60,000 nucleotides of DNA, taken from Adiantum capillus-veneris. Taxonomy: Eukaryota; Streptophyta; Polypodiopsida; Polypodiales; Pteridaceae. The stretch is from contig CM043966.1 in assembly GCA_014529385.2 (NCBI GenBank), forward strand, positions 89,850,587 through 89,910,586, written 5' to 3'. A program made the translations under genes and the position numbers. A model generated the notes under the pieces. That model was not told the DNA's origin and did no database searches. It saw only the letters and a list, made by a program, of their open reading frames with translations. Of this stretch, positions 1 through 9,933 are shown piece by piece; the stretch's first letter is position 1, and each line of letters begins with the position of its first letter.

Positions 1-1949
1 AGTTCATCAAGTACAATCTCTAAGCCCTTCATTTATCAAAGTCGCTTTCTCGGCCCGGTAGTCAACCACGGCGTAGTTCTTGTGGTACCAAGGGATCCTT
101 AGTAGAACGTCACTCGCGTGCCCTGAACACCCGTCATTGCAAACGAAGTTTGCCAATGCTCGGTGTAATGGCAACATCCCGTCCGGGTGCCAGTCGAACT
201 ACCTCCGCCTATGGCGTCAGTCTGTCGGGCGTAGTTCCAAATCGAGCCGCCAATTCCAAGTGAAAAGAAGTTGGCCTTGGCTCCTTCAAAAGAGCTTCCT
301 GATCCTTCACTTTGCCCCGAAAGCGGCAAAGTTTGTACTTTCATTCATTAGATTCGATGCAGGTCCCACGCCATGTGGTACCAGTTCTGCTTTTCTATCT
401 GCCTTTTCTGCCACATTCCTCAACTGCTCTCGAACTCTCAGACCTGTCGTCGTCTTTATCATTCTGTTCTTTCTGTGCCGTATCAAGGCACTTCGCGGAG
501 ATATGTCCATGTTCCCCGCATCCAAAGCACTTCCCCTCTCTGATGAAGCGAGCTCTCTCCTCATGAGTAAGCTTGGGTCGTGCATCCTTTTTTTTCTCTG
601 GGTTGCTCTTTTTCATTCTACTTTCATTCCCATAAGTCTGTTCGGCTCGTTGTGTCATGGCCTCATCTGTGGGGTAGGTCAGACTGCCAGAGTGAATGGC
701 AAAGCCCCGCTTCACATGACTCATCAACTCCTGAATAGAAGCTGACTTCTGTTCCAAGCAATGATCTCGGATCTCTGTAGGTAGACCCAAGGTAAACCGC
801 TCAATCTGTTCTCTGAACGAGATCTTCTTGAATGAAGAGGCGGGTAGAAAAGAGCTCCAGAATCTTTCACAATAAGCATATCTTTCTTGGTCATCCGAAG
901 ATGGTTCCAAGCAGCTCGTATATCTCGCTCAAACTCTTGAGTCAACCAAGAAGAAATAAAAAGCTTTTCAAATTTCAGCCATTTAACTAGCGCACTCTTG
1001 TTTAAAAGAAGCGTGGACCACCAAGTACGAGCATTCCCCTTAAGGTAAGAGGTAGCTCTCCGAATCTTGGAGTGCTCTGAATAGCGTCCTCCCGCGAAAG
1101 CGATGTCAAACTGCTGTATAAAAGACAAAGCCTTCGAAGCATCTGAGTATCCTCAAAACTATCAAACTTGATCGAGTGGCCACCTTCCTTAAACTCTCGG
1201 ACTTTCTTGCTTTTATCTTCGAGAAAGTCATACTGGTTGGCTTTGTAAAAATTCTTCTTGTTCGCATAAAAGTTTCCGTCATCGGAATCTGAGCTGTCTG
1301 TAGACGAGTCCTCAGTAGAATTGTCAGTCTCTGGGCGAGATGTAGCCTTCTTCTTGCCCTTTCCGAAGCTTTGTTTCTTGCTTCGCTTTTTACCTTTTCA
1401 GTCTTCTTCGCTCGAATCTGAAGAGCTAGAAAAACTGTCAGAAGAAGAAGAAGAAGAAGAACTGGGTACTCCTTCAAATCGAACACGCTTCTTCTGTTTC
1501 TTTGCCTTGTCAAAAGTCGACTAACGACCCAAATAACCTGGAAAGTCAGTGCTTTTCTTCTGCTTTTTGCCGTGCTTTTTGGCTTTCTTTTGCGCGTCAA
1601 AAAGCTGAGCAATCCGTGCATCAACCACGTTCTCCAGTTCCTTCTCCGTATATTTCTTGGAGGCAGAAGGTTTCTTGAGAGCGGGTTTCGGGAGTGGTGT
1701 TGTGGTTCTCTGCCACTCCATCTGTACCTCTTCCAAAGAGGTCTGGTTCATATATTTTGCCATCTTTGGGTCCTTGGCAAAATTGAGCATCATCTTTGTT
1801 GTATCGCCAATGAATTGACGACGCTCCATCTCTCTTTGCTCCGCCTGAGTAGGCCGAGGCGGGCCATACTCTTTGTCTGAATCTTCGTTGTGATCCCAGC
1901 CCGCATCTCCAGATGCAGAGGGAGTCGACTGATCATTGCCTGAAGCCAT
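1..1949 (-). pseudogene. Ty3/gypsy element A: gag and protease fragment
   Basis: Reading the minus strand, an ATG at 1949 opens a gag polyprotein that begins MASGNDQSTPSA. It continues through a Ser- and Lys-rich low-complexity stretch (about 1400-1560), a capsid-like block with the ARTWWSTLLL motif near 1000, and a zinc knuckle CFGCGEHGHISAKC (CX2CX4HX4C, about 510-550). A protease-like segment follows in 1-390, ending with VVDYRA-type residues near 60. The frame changes several times (breaks near 1600, 1110 and 900), so the gene is dead. The window edge cuts the element inside protease. Element M (49479-51573, plus strand) is a close relative and gives the expected reading. Gag would form the virus-like particle and bind RNA; protease would cut the polyprotein. 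Confidence 0.85.
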
Positions 1950-2007
1950 AGGTGCCGCGGAAAAAAAATTCGGGGATCGGATTTCCCGTAGAATAGAAAT
2001 CGGCCGT

Positions 2008-2019
2008 GCTCTGATACCA
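2008..2019 (-). other. Primer-binding site of element A (tRNA-iMet type)
   Basis: The minus strand reads TGGTATCAGAGC one base inside the LTR end. This is the standard complement of the 3' end of plant initiator methionine tRNA, which primes minus-strand DNA synthesis in many plant LTR retrotransposons. It fixes the LTR boundary at 2021 and the orientation of element A. Confidence 0.9.
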
Positions 2020-2020
2020 C

Positions 2021-2548
2021 TGTAACAGACTTGGACACTCCAAGTCAAGAATCAACCGCACCAGCACCAAATAACCACTTCAAAACAATTCACAGATCAC
2101 AATAGATTTGCATTGGCCCGGCGGAGTTCTGTGCCTAGAGATATTGGCCCAAAAGACTGGCGCCCCTTTCGGTATTTCTTTTTATATTAATCAATCATCA
2201 AAGTACAAGAGAGCGGTTAGGGTTTCACTCTCAGACTCTGCGTCCCGATGCTCTGAGAAGTGAGGCCCTCACCACTAATTTAAAGGTTACAAGGGATGCC
2301 CAAAAGCAGAGCCCCAAAAGCTTCAAAGCAAAAAGATTCTCTCTCTCTCTCAATGAGAGTCAGTAAAAAGCAAGTTCTCTTTTTCTCTTTCTTTCTCCCA
2401 AATCAAAGCGAAAAGCTGAGATTTCCGTCGCTCAAAATTTCCCCAAAATTTTAAAAAAAAAAATAATAATAATAATATTCCGCCTCCGCGATTTCCGGAA
2501 ATTAGGGTTTCTGGCAGAAATTAGGGTTTTTGTTGTCCGCCACGTCAT
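2021..2548 (-). mobile_element. 5' LTR of Ty3 element A (3' end intact, U3 truncated)
   Basis: On the minus strand the LTR ends ...CAAGTCTGTTACA directly before the PBS. The R/U5 part shares GAAATACCGAAAGGGGCGCC with the LTRs of M (near 49250), H (near 48510), and G (near 41180 and 43580), so these elements are one family. The far end carries AAACCCTAA-like motifs and breaks off into LINE sequence near 2549 without a clear TG terminus. The exact right boundary is uncertain by about 10 bases. Confidence 0.75.
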
Positions 2549-2974
2549 CACTTTGTGACAAGGTCCCTATATCTCAACTCCATAGAGCAATGCGGAAGCC
2601 ACAAAAGTGTCAAAGAGCCAGAGCTTCCTCCGAGGCTCCTGAAACTGAATCTGTGAGCACATCCTCTCCAATCTACCCAATGTTGCACAGGCTCTGGCAA
2701 GTCAAGTCTCTGTTGCTCTCCTCAATGAAAACGTTGGTGCACTAAAGACCACCCCAAGGTAATTGTAAGCATCTGTATACTCCACTGTCTCCTGGTCGGA
2801 TGCGAATGCGAGTGCTGACCTCCTGATCCACTGTGGGGTGGTATTCAACACCATAACCTTGGTTTTACCAAGGTTGACGAACAAACCACTTTCATGGGCG
2901 AACCTATCCAAATGACGTTGCATCCCCTCCGGAGAGTTGGAGATCAACACAATATCGTCAGCATATAACAATAG
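2549..2974 (-). pseudogene. L1-C LINE reverse transcriptase, downstream part
   Basis: The minus strand encodes the catalytic LLLYADDIVLISNSPEG block of a non-LTR reverse transcriptase (YADD at about 2955-2970), then VNLGKTKVMVLNTT and YNYLGVVF. It ends in an LFDT...LLYGVEI-like segment at about 2562-2600 with an in-frame stop where Trp is expected. It is closely similar to L1-A near 14700-15100. The upstream half of the same gene lies at 4972-5916, separated by LINE2. Target-primed reverse transcription would be the function, but no intact frame remains. Confidence 0.85.
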
Positions 2975-4971
2975 CTTTTTGTTTTGTTTTCGGAGTTGGG
3001 TAGGGCACGCCCGGCCGCTCCCCTCATACATCGGAAAAGTGTACAAGAAGAACGACCAGGACTATGCACCCAGAATCCTAAGGCAGACGCTTTTGTCACT
3101 AGTTTCCTTTGGACTACGAGAGGCCAGAGTTACCTACACTCTTAGGGCCATGATCATTCCCTTGTGAGACCCATTTCGCAAAGTACCTCTGTTTAGACGC
3201 CCAGGTATTGCGGGACTTGCTTCGGTCTTCCCTTTGGAGTTGCCTCCTCCAGGTAACTTATGGCTCACCTCACTAAACTGCCTTTGTAACCCGATAGTTT
3301 TCCCCTAGGAAATGCCATACCCGCTTGGAAGGGCATCGGCTCACAGGTGGTGTCCGCTGAGGTTGGTGGTGTCTCCCTTTTGCACCTCCGAACCCCTTTT
3401 AGGTGAAGTTGACCCCCCCGGGGGGGAGGGCACTTGGGCGCTCTTGTAGATCATTTGGCTTCGCTTTGGGAGAATTACATCATTTCCCTCGGAAGGGATT
3501 GGATTCAAAATAGCAGCATAGGAAGGGGAGCATTATCTCCCCATCCGCCTATGGAGAGCACCCAAGTACCGGGGTACAACTCTACCAAGGAACTTCGCCA
3601 CAGGCACGTGCCCTGCGGTTCCGTCCCTCGAGTGCCGATCACGGCGTACCCAAAAGGGCATCCGCTTCTCGCGAGCCTCCCCACCAAGGAGGATAACGGT
3701 CCTTTCTTCAGGGTCCAACCAAGGGTCAATTGCGTTGAAGGTGGAGTTAAATCGGTTTAGCCAGCGCCCCCTAGAATCATCAACCGCCAAACACTTCATC
3801 AGCAAATGCCAAAGTGAACGAGCCTCTAACTGGAAGCATAGCGAGCAAATGCTGTGTCCGTGCATATAACTATCAACCAGTTTGAGCCCACCTACTCTCG
3901 CGAGAGCCAGCATTCTCTCCTCTTTCCTATTCACTATAGTGCTCCTATTGAGATGCAGTAGGTATCCACGAGTTTGTTCAAAGCTGGCCGTCTTATAGGG
4001 CTCCAACGCTAGGCACGAATGCCTCTCGACTTGTCCCATGCGTGGTAGCGAACTGAGTTAAAATCAGCCACTGGGATATACTTATTCATCCAATTCTGAG
4101 TTCTTGTCATCCAAGTCCACTTCTTGAACGGTTGGTTCTTAGGCTTCTTGTTTACCAAGGAGCCTATCCAGGTAGATGAAACCAAGCGGTACTTGTCAAA
4201 AGCCCTTGCTCGTTGTCCCCCACAAAAGGCAGGTACGGGTGGGATGTTAAACTCGTGATGGAGAGTTGCCGTCCCTATAGAGGTTGACCTTGCTCCCTTT
4301 CCGAGTAACATTCGCATCCCGGTGGCGACGAGGCGATGCAGAGAGTGAAGGACACGCTGATCATGGGCTCCCATAATTTCCGCGCCATAACAAATCACTG
4401 GATACATGCACGCCTTAAAAGCAGTCAGTCGAGACCATATAGGGATGGCTCGGTTCGCCAGTAGGTGCTGACATGCGAAGAGACTTTTCCTCCCCTTGTC
4501 CGCTCGCTCTTTGACGATGCGTTCAATGGAAAAGGTCGAGTCTACGTCGATGCCAAGATACTTGTACGTTTCACCCACCACAACCATCTCACCACCCAAA
4601 ATAAAGATCCTCACAGAGAGATCTTGCAGGTCTCCGTGGAACACCGTGACCATGCATTTGTCAATTCCAAAGGTCATGCCCCAGGTCTTTTCCCATTCAC
4701 TTACCTTGTCAAGGCTCGTTTGTAGGCTTTCAGGAGAGTCAGCAAGTAGAACCAGGTCGTCAGCAAAAAGGAGTCCTTTTATTCTCTTGAGAAGGTTAGG
4801 TACTTCCAGGCCCCATGTTTCCCCATCTGTGTCTAAAATATCGTTAATGTATATATTGAATAGACAGGGCGATGCCGGGCATCCTTGGCGGACTCCCCGC
4901 TGCACTAGAATCGAATCCGACAGTTGTTCCATGTCTCGGACTTTAACAAAGGTGGACCTGTAGAGCACTTC
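2975..4971 (-). mobile_element. LINE2: 5'-truncated non-LTR retrotransposon nested in L1-C
   Basis: This block splits L1-C exactly upstream of its YADD motif. On the minus strand it runs from truncated RT coding (4968) through the C-terminus (3533) and a GC-rich 3' untranslated region (about 2991-3530), ending in an A-rich tail AAAACAAAACAAAAAG (2975-2990). That is the expected shape of a LINE inserted by target-primed reverse transcription. I could not identify a convincing target-site duplication. Confidence 0.75.
3533..4968 (-). pseudogene. LINE2 reverse transcriptase, C-terminal half
   Basis: The first frame (4968 to 4009) contains GVRQGCPASPCLFNIYINDI, the FADDLVLLADSPE catalytic block (a YADD variant) and the thumb-like YKYLGIDVD. 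The second frame (4039 to 3533) has a Cys/His cluster, CSLC...HLLMKC, resembling the C-terminal zinc motif of LINE ORF2 proteins. The two frames are offset, so there is at least one frameshift. The upstream RT palm and endonuclease are missing. The sequence clearly differs from L1-A/B/C (FADD not YADD, QGCPASP not QGCPLSP), so it belongs to another non-LTR lineage, which I cannot name. Confidence 0.8.
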
Positions 4972-5916
4972 GAATCCATGTCTCTGCTAGCTATGCACTT
5001 CTATCACCATCTCTCTCAATATAGTCAGAAAGCTCATCCACGTACATACCAAATAGAGTAGGAGAGAGCTGGCACCCATGCTTCAATCCGATAGTGGAGT
5101 GGACTAATGTAGATAGACCCTCTGAAGTGCGTATATGCCCCACTACTGACCTGTATAATTCCATGATCCCTCAAATCAGCTTTGTAGGTACTCCCATCTC
5201 CTGGAGTCTGCGCATCAATCTAGCTCTGGACTCTGTGTCAAATGCTTTGCGGAAGTCCACAAAGCTACAATAGATCCGTCTCCCATGTGATCTGCCCTCC
5301 TCAATAATGGCTATGAGTGTCACGATGTGGTCAAGAGTAGAAAAACCTCTCCTGAACCCTGCCTGCCCGGTTGCGTGTATACCCTCTCTCTCTGCTCGTA
5401 TACCCTCCCTCTCTACTCAACTGCCGCTCAAGAATGGATGCGTACAACGGTGCCAATGTGTGTCCAATCATGATAGGGCGATAATTCACCAGCTCCATAG
5501 AATCTCCTGATTTGAAGATAGGTACAATAGTAGATAAGCTCCAAGTATCAGGCAAGCCCTCAGACATGGCACGGTTGAACATAACTGCTAGAAGCTCTGC
5601 GAGCAGATCCCTGGCATGTATAAAATGCTCAATCACTAGGCCATCATGATCATATGCTCTCCCTATCTTCATCCTATCAATGGCCTTCTTCGCCATCTCA
5701 ACGGTGCAAAAAGCACGTGTGTGGGCATGGATCGGGGGGGTCGGGAAGGGGTGGTTGTCCACGAACTATGCAAAAAGATGATGCATATTGGCCCCAGGCC
5801 TCTGTAGAGGTAATGGCACGGGGCGGGGAGTGCTCATGAAAGAGTCGCCATGCCTCACGTAAGTCCTAACTCGAGAATAGCTGGTATAGATCCTGCTCTA
5901 GTCGAGCCAAAAAAGT
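4972..5916 (-). pseudogene. L1-C LINE reverse transcriptase, upstream part
   Basis: Minus-strand translation gives, in order, RMKIGRAYDHDGLVIEHFIH, YRPIMIGHTLAPLYAS and the conserved Asp-containing palm motif region, ending in a YVDELSDYI-like segment near 5000 just before LINE2. All blocks match L1-A (14811-15989) closely, with scattered stops and frameshifts. The 5' end is cut at 5916 by the LTR of element B, so endonuclease and ORF1 are absent. Confidence 0.85.
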
Positions 5917-7485
5917 TGTCATAATAATCAATATCTAATTCTCCTAAATGATTTTCTCATGTTAAACTGATCATTTCATATGGGGAAGTGCCAGGGGAGA
6001 AAAAGCTAGAATATTGGTTAAGCTAGCAGACCGGCCACAGTAGGGATCCAAAGGAGGGAAAATAGGGATCCAAAGGGGGGGCCATCTGCAAAAGAGCCAT
6101 GTGAAACAATGGGCTAAAAAGACCCTAAGGTTCAGTCCATTAAGACTTCCAAAATGCTAAGGTTCCAAAATTCAAAGGTTATGTCCAAAGGTCAACCTTA
6201 AGGAATTGGATGCTTTGTGTGTGACCAAAAAAGTCTTGCATATCCCTACAGCCTAGCAAGTAGGGGATGAGGGAGAAAGCCACACACACACACACACACA
6301 AGCCCCCTTTACACAAAGGGAATGAAGGACACATGTCAGATGCCTAAGCTAGTTGCTCCCAAAGTGTGTTGAATTCCTATTGGATGACCCTTGAAGTGGA
6401 CCAATGAGAATTAGGCTAGAGTAAATTTAGCCTAATTAATTTTAAAACACTTAATAAAAAGAACCAATGAAAATTAAGTCTCCTGGATGATTATTGGACA
6501 GCCCGTGAAAGGGTCCAATAGGAATTCAGCAGCCCAATGGGCTACTTAATTCCTATTGGTCAGAATGGGGAAAGGTCCAATGGGGATTTAATTCATTTAA
6601 ATCAATTAAGTTTAATTGATTAAGCTCTCACAAAAGGGGAAAGGGGGACACATGTCAGAAGGCTATCACTTATGCTGCTTAATAGCCATTAGCTGGACTT
6701 GGGGAGGTCCAATGGGGGAAAAGCAAGAGCAAATAGCAAGAGGGCTCGCCCAAGAGAGAGAGGGGGCTGATTTTTGCAAGGCATTATCACACACACACTC
6801 ACACAATCTCATGTGTGAAGAAAGAGAAGACTATCTCTTCCCAAGCTTTAATGGAGCTCATCACCTACTCCAAGCTTGTGAGATAGAAGCCTACATCGAC
6901 ACACTCTTGGCATGTGGATGCAAATCCAACCAAGAGCCAAGCTTCAATGCATGCTCATCTCCTCTACCATGCTAATTACTAAGCTAAGCTCTGCTAATAT
7001 GAGTGATTATGTGAGGAGATGTACATACTCCTTCTTCCTCTCAATCTACTCTCATACCCTGCTAGCTCTCACCATCTTCGAAGGTGTGTGAGATCTTGGG
7101 TCTGAGAACGGGGATAATTAAAGTTGTGTTTGCTAAGTGTTTTGCTTAGTGCATGAAGCTTTCATCTTCATTGCACTAGCTAGTCTTGAAGGAACACAAA
7201 GAATTGTATTGTACAATGTCTCTCTTGATGAGAGAAACCATAATACAAAGCCTTTTGGAGGGGGGACCGGCTCCATGCAAATCCGGTCCTCAACTGTTGT
7301 CAATAGCTTAATTTCTCTCTCTTTTGAAAGTATTGTTGATGCTATCTAACTAGGTGTTATGCTTTTTGTTGCTCTCTCCACCCAAGCACTCTTGTAATTC
7401 TCATTAGGAATCTATTCTAATGAAATGCCCACTATGTTCATGCTAATTTCCGCTACACATAAGTTTTAAACCATTAAATGTTACA
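5917..7485 (+). mobile_element. 5' LTR of chromovirus B (1,569 bp)
   Basis: It begins TGTCATAATAATC and ends AAATGTTACA one base before a tRNA-iMet primer-binding site. A full-length homologue lies inverted at 55158-56735 (element D). It contains a (CA)n run at 6282-6301, repeated CCAATAGGAATT-like motifs at 6370-6600, and a pyrimidine/purine tract near 6765. Short ORFs inside it are not conserved with D and are not taken as genes. The LTR should supply promoter and polyadenylation signals. Confidence 0.88.
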
Positions 7486-7486
7486 T

Positions 7487-7498
7487 TGGTATCAGAGC
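7487..7498 (+). other. Primer-binding site of element B (tRNA-iMet type)
   Basis: An exact TGGTATCAGAGC follows the LTR end after one spacer base. It defines plus-strand orientation for element B. Confidence 0.92.
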
Positions 7499-7887
7499 AC
7501 AAGGTTTCTCTTTTCTTGCTCAAGAAGGGAGGTCCTCAAGCTAGCTATAAATGGTTGGTATTATTAATTGCCTGTGAGTAAGTAGAATAGGGATTTTTCA
7601 GCCTTGCAGTGCGCTTGCCTTTGAGCAGTTAACGGGGTATCACCGTCGAGAGCTATGGTCTTAATAGTGGAGTCCTACAGGGCTTGCCTATGGCTTAACC
7701 ACTACTGAGCTATTAGAAGCTTGACAGGAGCCGGTGTTGTTTTGGTGTTGAAAGACCCTCTCTTCTATTCCTTGCAATTAATGGTATTCGAGCCGCGGGT
7801 ACAGTAGCTTGAGTGTTTTTTGTAAAGGGGTAAAGAGGAGTAGCAACTAGGGCTTGAAGTGCCAGAGTACACCTAAAAGTTGTTAGA
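7499..7887 (+). other. Untranslated leader of element B
   Basis: This 389-bp stretch between PBS and the gag ATG has no usable ORF. The segment 7700-7793 reappears downstream of pol at about 12762-12855, which shows that the 3' end of B was rebuilt from leader and LTR pieces. Confidence 0.6.
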
Positions 7888-9933
7888 ATGGCTGACAATA
7901 GTAAAGAGAGTGAAATTAATGTTGATAACTTTGATTTTGCTAATGAGCAAGCTACTAATGATGCTCCGATGCTTGTTAACTATCTTGTTTCTAGGCTTCA
8001 ACAAGCCATGGGCAATCCATCTCTCCAAAGCGAAGTGCAACGGCAGCTCCATGCTCACGGGATTCTCCAAGCTCATCACCATGACGAGAGAACACCTAGG
8101 AAGCCTCCTTGTGAGACTCCCAAAAGAGGTCTCTCTCTGATTCGGGAAGAAGAAGAGAATCCATATGAAGGGCTCAAGAATTTACTTCTTGATGATGCAT
8201 CTCCTTCCCAAAGGAGAACTCAAGAGCCTCCATCGAAGGAACGAGAAAGAAGTGAGTCTCCCGCCACCTCGATGGAGATGGCTCCACGAAGACGGCGGGC
8301 TAAACGCTCTCCATCACCACCAAAGCGGAGAAGACCATCACACTCTTCTCCACGCCATAATTCAAAGAGGGATGATAAAAAGCAAGAGAAGAAAAAGACG
8401 AGAAAGAGGACACCCTCTTCTCCATCTTCTTCATCCTCTTCCTCTTATGAAAGTGATGGGAAAGACGACGAAGATCAAGACAAGAAAAAGGCGAGAAAGA
8501 GGTCACCCTCTTCTCCACCTTCTTCAAATTCTTCACCTTCTGAAGAAAGTGATGGTGCAACCTTTGAACCATCAAAAAGAAGAGGCCATAGGAAATCCTA
8601 TGCCGCATGGAAGAGGTCATCCAAGCTGAAGAAGTTCAAAGAGGGAGGGAAGAGCATCTCTTTCCTTACCTATGATGGAACCTTTGGTGCTACGGACAAA
8701 GTCTTGGCCTTTATCCAGCAATTCGATGCGGTGTTTGGAGATGAGGGCTTCACGGAGTCCTCTAAGCTACGCCATGTAGCTATGCACTTTCAAAAGTCCG
8801 CCAGGCAATGGTGGTCTAGCCTACGAACCAACGGTGAAGCTCCACGAACATGAAAAGCTTTAAGAGCTTCCATTATGAAGCAGTTTTTGGCCACTGATGC
8901 CAAAGACAAAGTACTCACCGAATGGCGAAGCTTAAAGCTCTCTCCCTATGAATCCATCCACAAATATGTAGACAAGTTTTGGGACCTACAACTCAAAGCC
9001 ACTGTCTTCAAAAAGGTGGATTTTGGAGAGCAAAAGCAACAATTTTGTGCGGGCTTAACCGAAGAAATGGCGGAGTATGTCAACTCCCAAAGGCCATGTA
9101 CCATATCGGCGGTAATACACCATACTATGGTGGCCTCTCGAATCAATTTCCAAACGGGGGCTAAAAGAAATAATAAGCCCCCAGAAAACAAGGGTTCCAA
9201 TGAGCCTAAGGGGAAGGACAATGTCCAAAAGTCTCCTAAGAGCAACTCCAACAAAGCTAAAGAGAAGGGAGTTTACAAAGGTAAGAACAAACTCTCTTAT
9301 CGCAAGGATAACCGGTGTTTCAAGTGCGGCGAACAAGGGCATGCGTACCGCGCTTGTCCCCAAAAGAACAACCGCCAAGATCCTCTTAGAGATTCCTTGG
9401 TTGAAATCCAAGAGGAGACTCACCAAATTCATCACAAAGGATCTCCTCTATGCCATGCTTGGGGAAAGGTAAGAGAACATGATGCTTTTATTCTCTTTGA
9501 CCCTGGTTCTACTCACAATTTTATATCTATAGAGTTGGCCACCAAGCTAGACATACAATCCTACGAGATGGGAGATGTCGTACCCGCAGATAGTGCCTTC
9601 AAGGGGCAAGAAGCTTCAGTCACTCCCTTAATCGGGAAATTGAGGCTTCATGTCCAAGGCTATGTGCACAAAAAGGACTTCTTTATCTCTCCTCCCAAGC
9701 ATGAGGATGTAATCCTAGGGGCACCATGGTTTGACCGCCTGGCTGCCGATGTTAAATTTCCTGAAAGAAGAATCTCCTTTAAGTTCAGGGAAAAAGACAT
9801 GTATATAGATGTTAAGGAAATGGGTAACACTATCCCCATTGTACATACACCAGCCTTCAACAAGTCAATAAAGAGCTCTATTTCCATGTACATGATTTTT
9901 GTTAAAGATTCTCAAATGAACCTAATGCTTTAG
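7888..9933 (+). pseudogene. Element B gag-protease polyprotein (one internal stop)
   Basis: A single frame starts at ATG 7888 (MADNSKESEINVD) and runs to TAG 9931-9933, interrupted only by TGA at 8851-8853. Order: acidic N-terminus, Arg/Ser/Lys-rich low-complexity region (about residues 100-245), capsid core with RQWWSSLRT, zinc knuckle CFKCGEQGHAYRAC (CX2CX4HX4C, about 9320-9360), and an aspartic protease with LFDPGSTHNFIS near 9500. DPG replaces the usual D[S/T]G; this variant is familiar in plant Ty3 elements. The frame leaves the coding path near 9910, just before RT. Gag packages RNA; protease processes Gag-Pol. Confidence 0.9.

Noticed and set aside
80-745. 221-codon plus-strand ORF over element A
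   Set aside because: It is the complementary-strand shadow of gag and protease, which have clear zinc-knuckle and capsid motifs on the minus strand.
6616-7349. Two ORFs in the LTR of element B (119 and 70 codons)
   Set aside because: They lie wholly inside the LTR and are not kept in the homologous LTR of D.
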